From assembly GCA_031398385.1 (NCBI GenBank), contig JANNNE010000156.1:1-24154 (forward strand): a stretch of 24,154 nucleotides of DNA, in the 5' to 3' direction. This document shows positions 23,847 to 24,154 of this stretch, one piece after another (the stretch's first letter is position 1; the number at the start of each line of letters is the position of its first letter). The notes beneath the pieces were generated by a model. The model was not told the origin of the DNA, searched no databases, and saw only the letters and a program-made list of their open reading frames with translations. A program made the position numbers and the translations under genes. The stretch is from Ideonella_A sp031398385. GTDB lineage: Bacteria > Pseudomonadota > Gammaproteobacteria > Burkholderiales > Burkholderiaceae_C.

Positions 23847-24154
23847 GTGGTCGTCTCTGACGCTTTGGCCCTCCGGCCTGGCTTCGCATCCGGAGGTGGG
23901 GATTCAAGCGATGAGGATCCAGCAATCGAGGAACCTCCCACTTGCACGTGCAATCGAGCCATCATTTATCGGTGATCCGTCATCGGGTGATTCTCGACGC
24001 GTCGAGATATCGACGTAGCGAGCGTGGCTGAGGCCGACGGGTGGCCGGATGCCTTCGTGTACCCCCCCGCCCGCCTGGCGGCGTGCGTCTCCTCCGTTAC
24101 CTACGGCCTACGGCCACCCGCCGGCCACGGCCCATCCACGGTGGCGGTGTGCGC
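23847..24154. other. Right edge, no gene; palindromes
   Basis: 308 bases with no supported gene. Inverted repeats: CCTCCGG (23870-23876) with CCGGAGG (23890-23896), possibly an end signal for the fragment; a perfect 16-bp palindrome TCTCGACGCGTCGAGA at 23992-24007 overlapped by CGTCGA-GATA-TCGACG at 24000-24015; and CGGGTGGCCG (24038-24047) with CGGCCACCCG (24111-24120). Also a tandem TACGGCC doublet near 24102-24115. The end could be part of a dispersed repeat that stopped assembly. Confidence 0.4.

Noticed and set aside
24038..24120. Possible IS end from the inverted repeat CGGGTGGCCG / CGGCCACCCG
   Set aside because: No transposase, no target-site duplication, and the spacing (63 bases) is too short for an IS; kept only as a palindrome note.

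Overview
The window looks like a chromosomal piece from a high-GC betaproteobacterium, most likely Burkholderiales. The main pointers are a 410-residue Burkholderia-type porin ending in an aromatic residue, an acetoacetyl-CoA reductase next to a granule-protein candidate, a fused isobutyryl-CoA mutase, and a small disordered protein of a type I recall from Burkholderiales. Assignment to a genus is not possible from this alone. No tRNA, rRNA, IS element, CRISPR array or prophage was seen. The first ~60 bases are G/C homopolymers and the last ~150 bases are palindrome-rich, so both ends may be contig ends.

Layout. 251-2279 (+): prpF and prpB overlap, the end of a 2-methylcitrate-type pathway. 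2329-3772 (-): phaB followed by a phasin-like gene. 4057-5929 (+): a two-domain VOC protein and an AEC-type permease. 5968-7665 (-): a CorA-like membrane protein with a GMN motif, divergent from an 8-oxoguanine deaminase-like amidohydrolase (7749-9110, +). 9166-9771 (+): a PPOX-type flavoprotein. 9890-13468 (+): a tight run of PPi-type phosphofructokinase, thiolase and a CaiB/BaiF-family racemase or CoA-transferase. 13492-15677 (-): a disordered acidic protein whose stop overlaps the start of recQ. 15847-16248 (+): an enoyl-CoA hydratase that has lost its middle. 16276-19569 (-): icmF, divergent from an AraC-type regulator (19694-20743, +). 20766-23215 (-): dodecin, porin, and an OmpA-type lipoprotein. 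23396-23846: a head-to-head scar of two gene tails, PhaZ-like on minus and glutathione S-transferase on plus.

The common theme is acyl-CoA and storage-polymer metabolism: propionyl-CoA disposal (prpB/prpF), PHB monomer supply and granule coating (phaB, phasin-like), branched-chain acyl-CoA isomerisation (icmF, racemase), and thiolysis. The PPi-type phosphofructokinase links this to glycolysis or gluconeogenesis. The cell-envelope genes at the right form a separate block.

I did not find a clear new defence or mobile system. The most unusual observations are the two gene-wreckage sites (an in-frame internally deleted crotonase, and the PhaZ/GST junction), the one-base stop/start coupling of a disordered protein to RecQ, a Thr in place of the usual Asn in the G-domain base-recognition motif of IcmF, and a porin leader hairpin whose loop can pair with the Shine-Dalgarno region. 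All functional calls come from reading the protein sequences; no database search was run.
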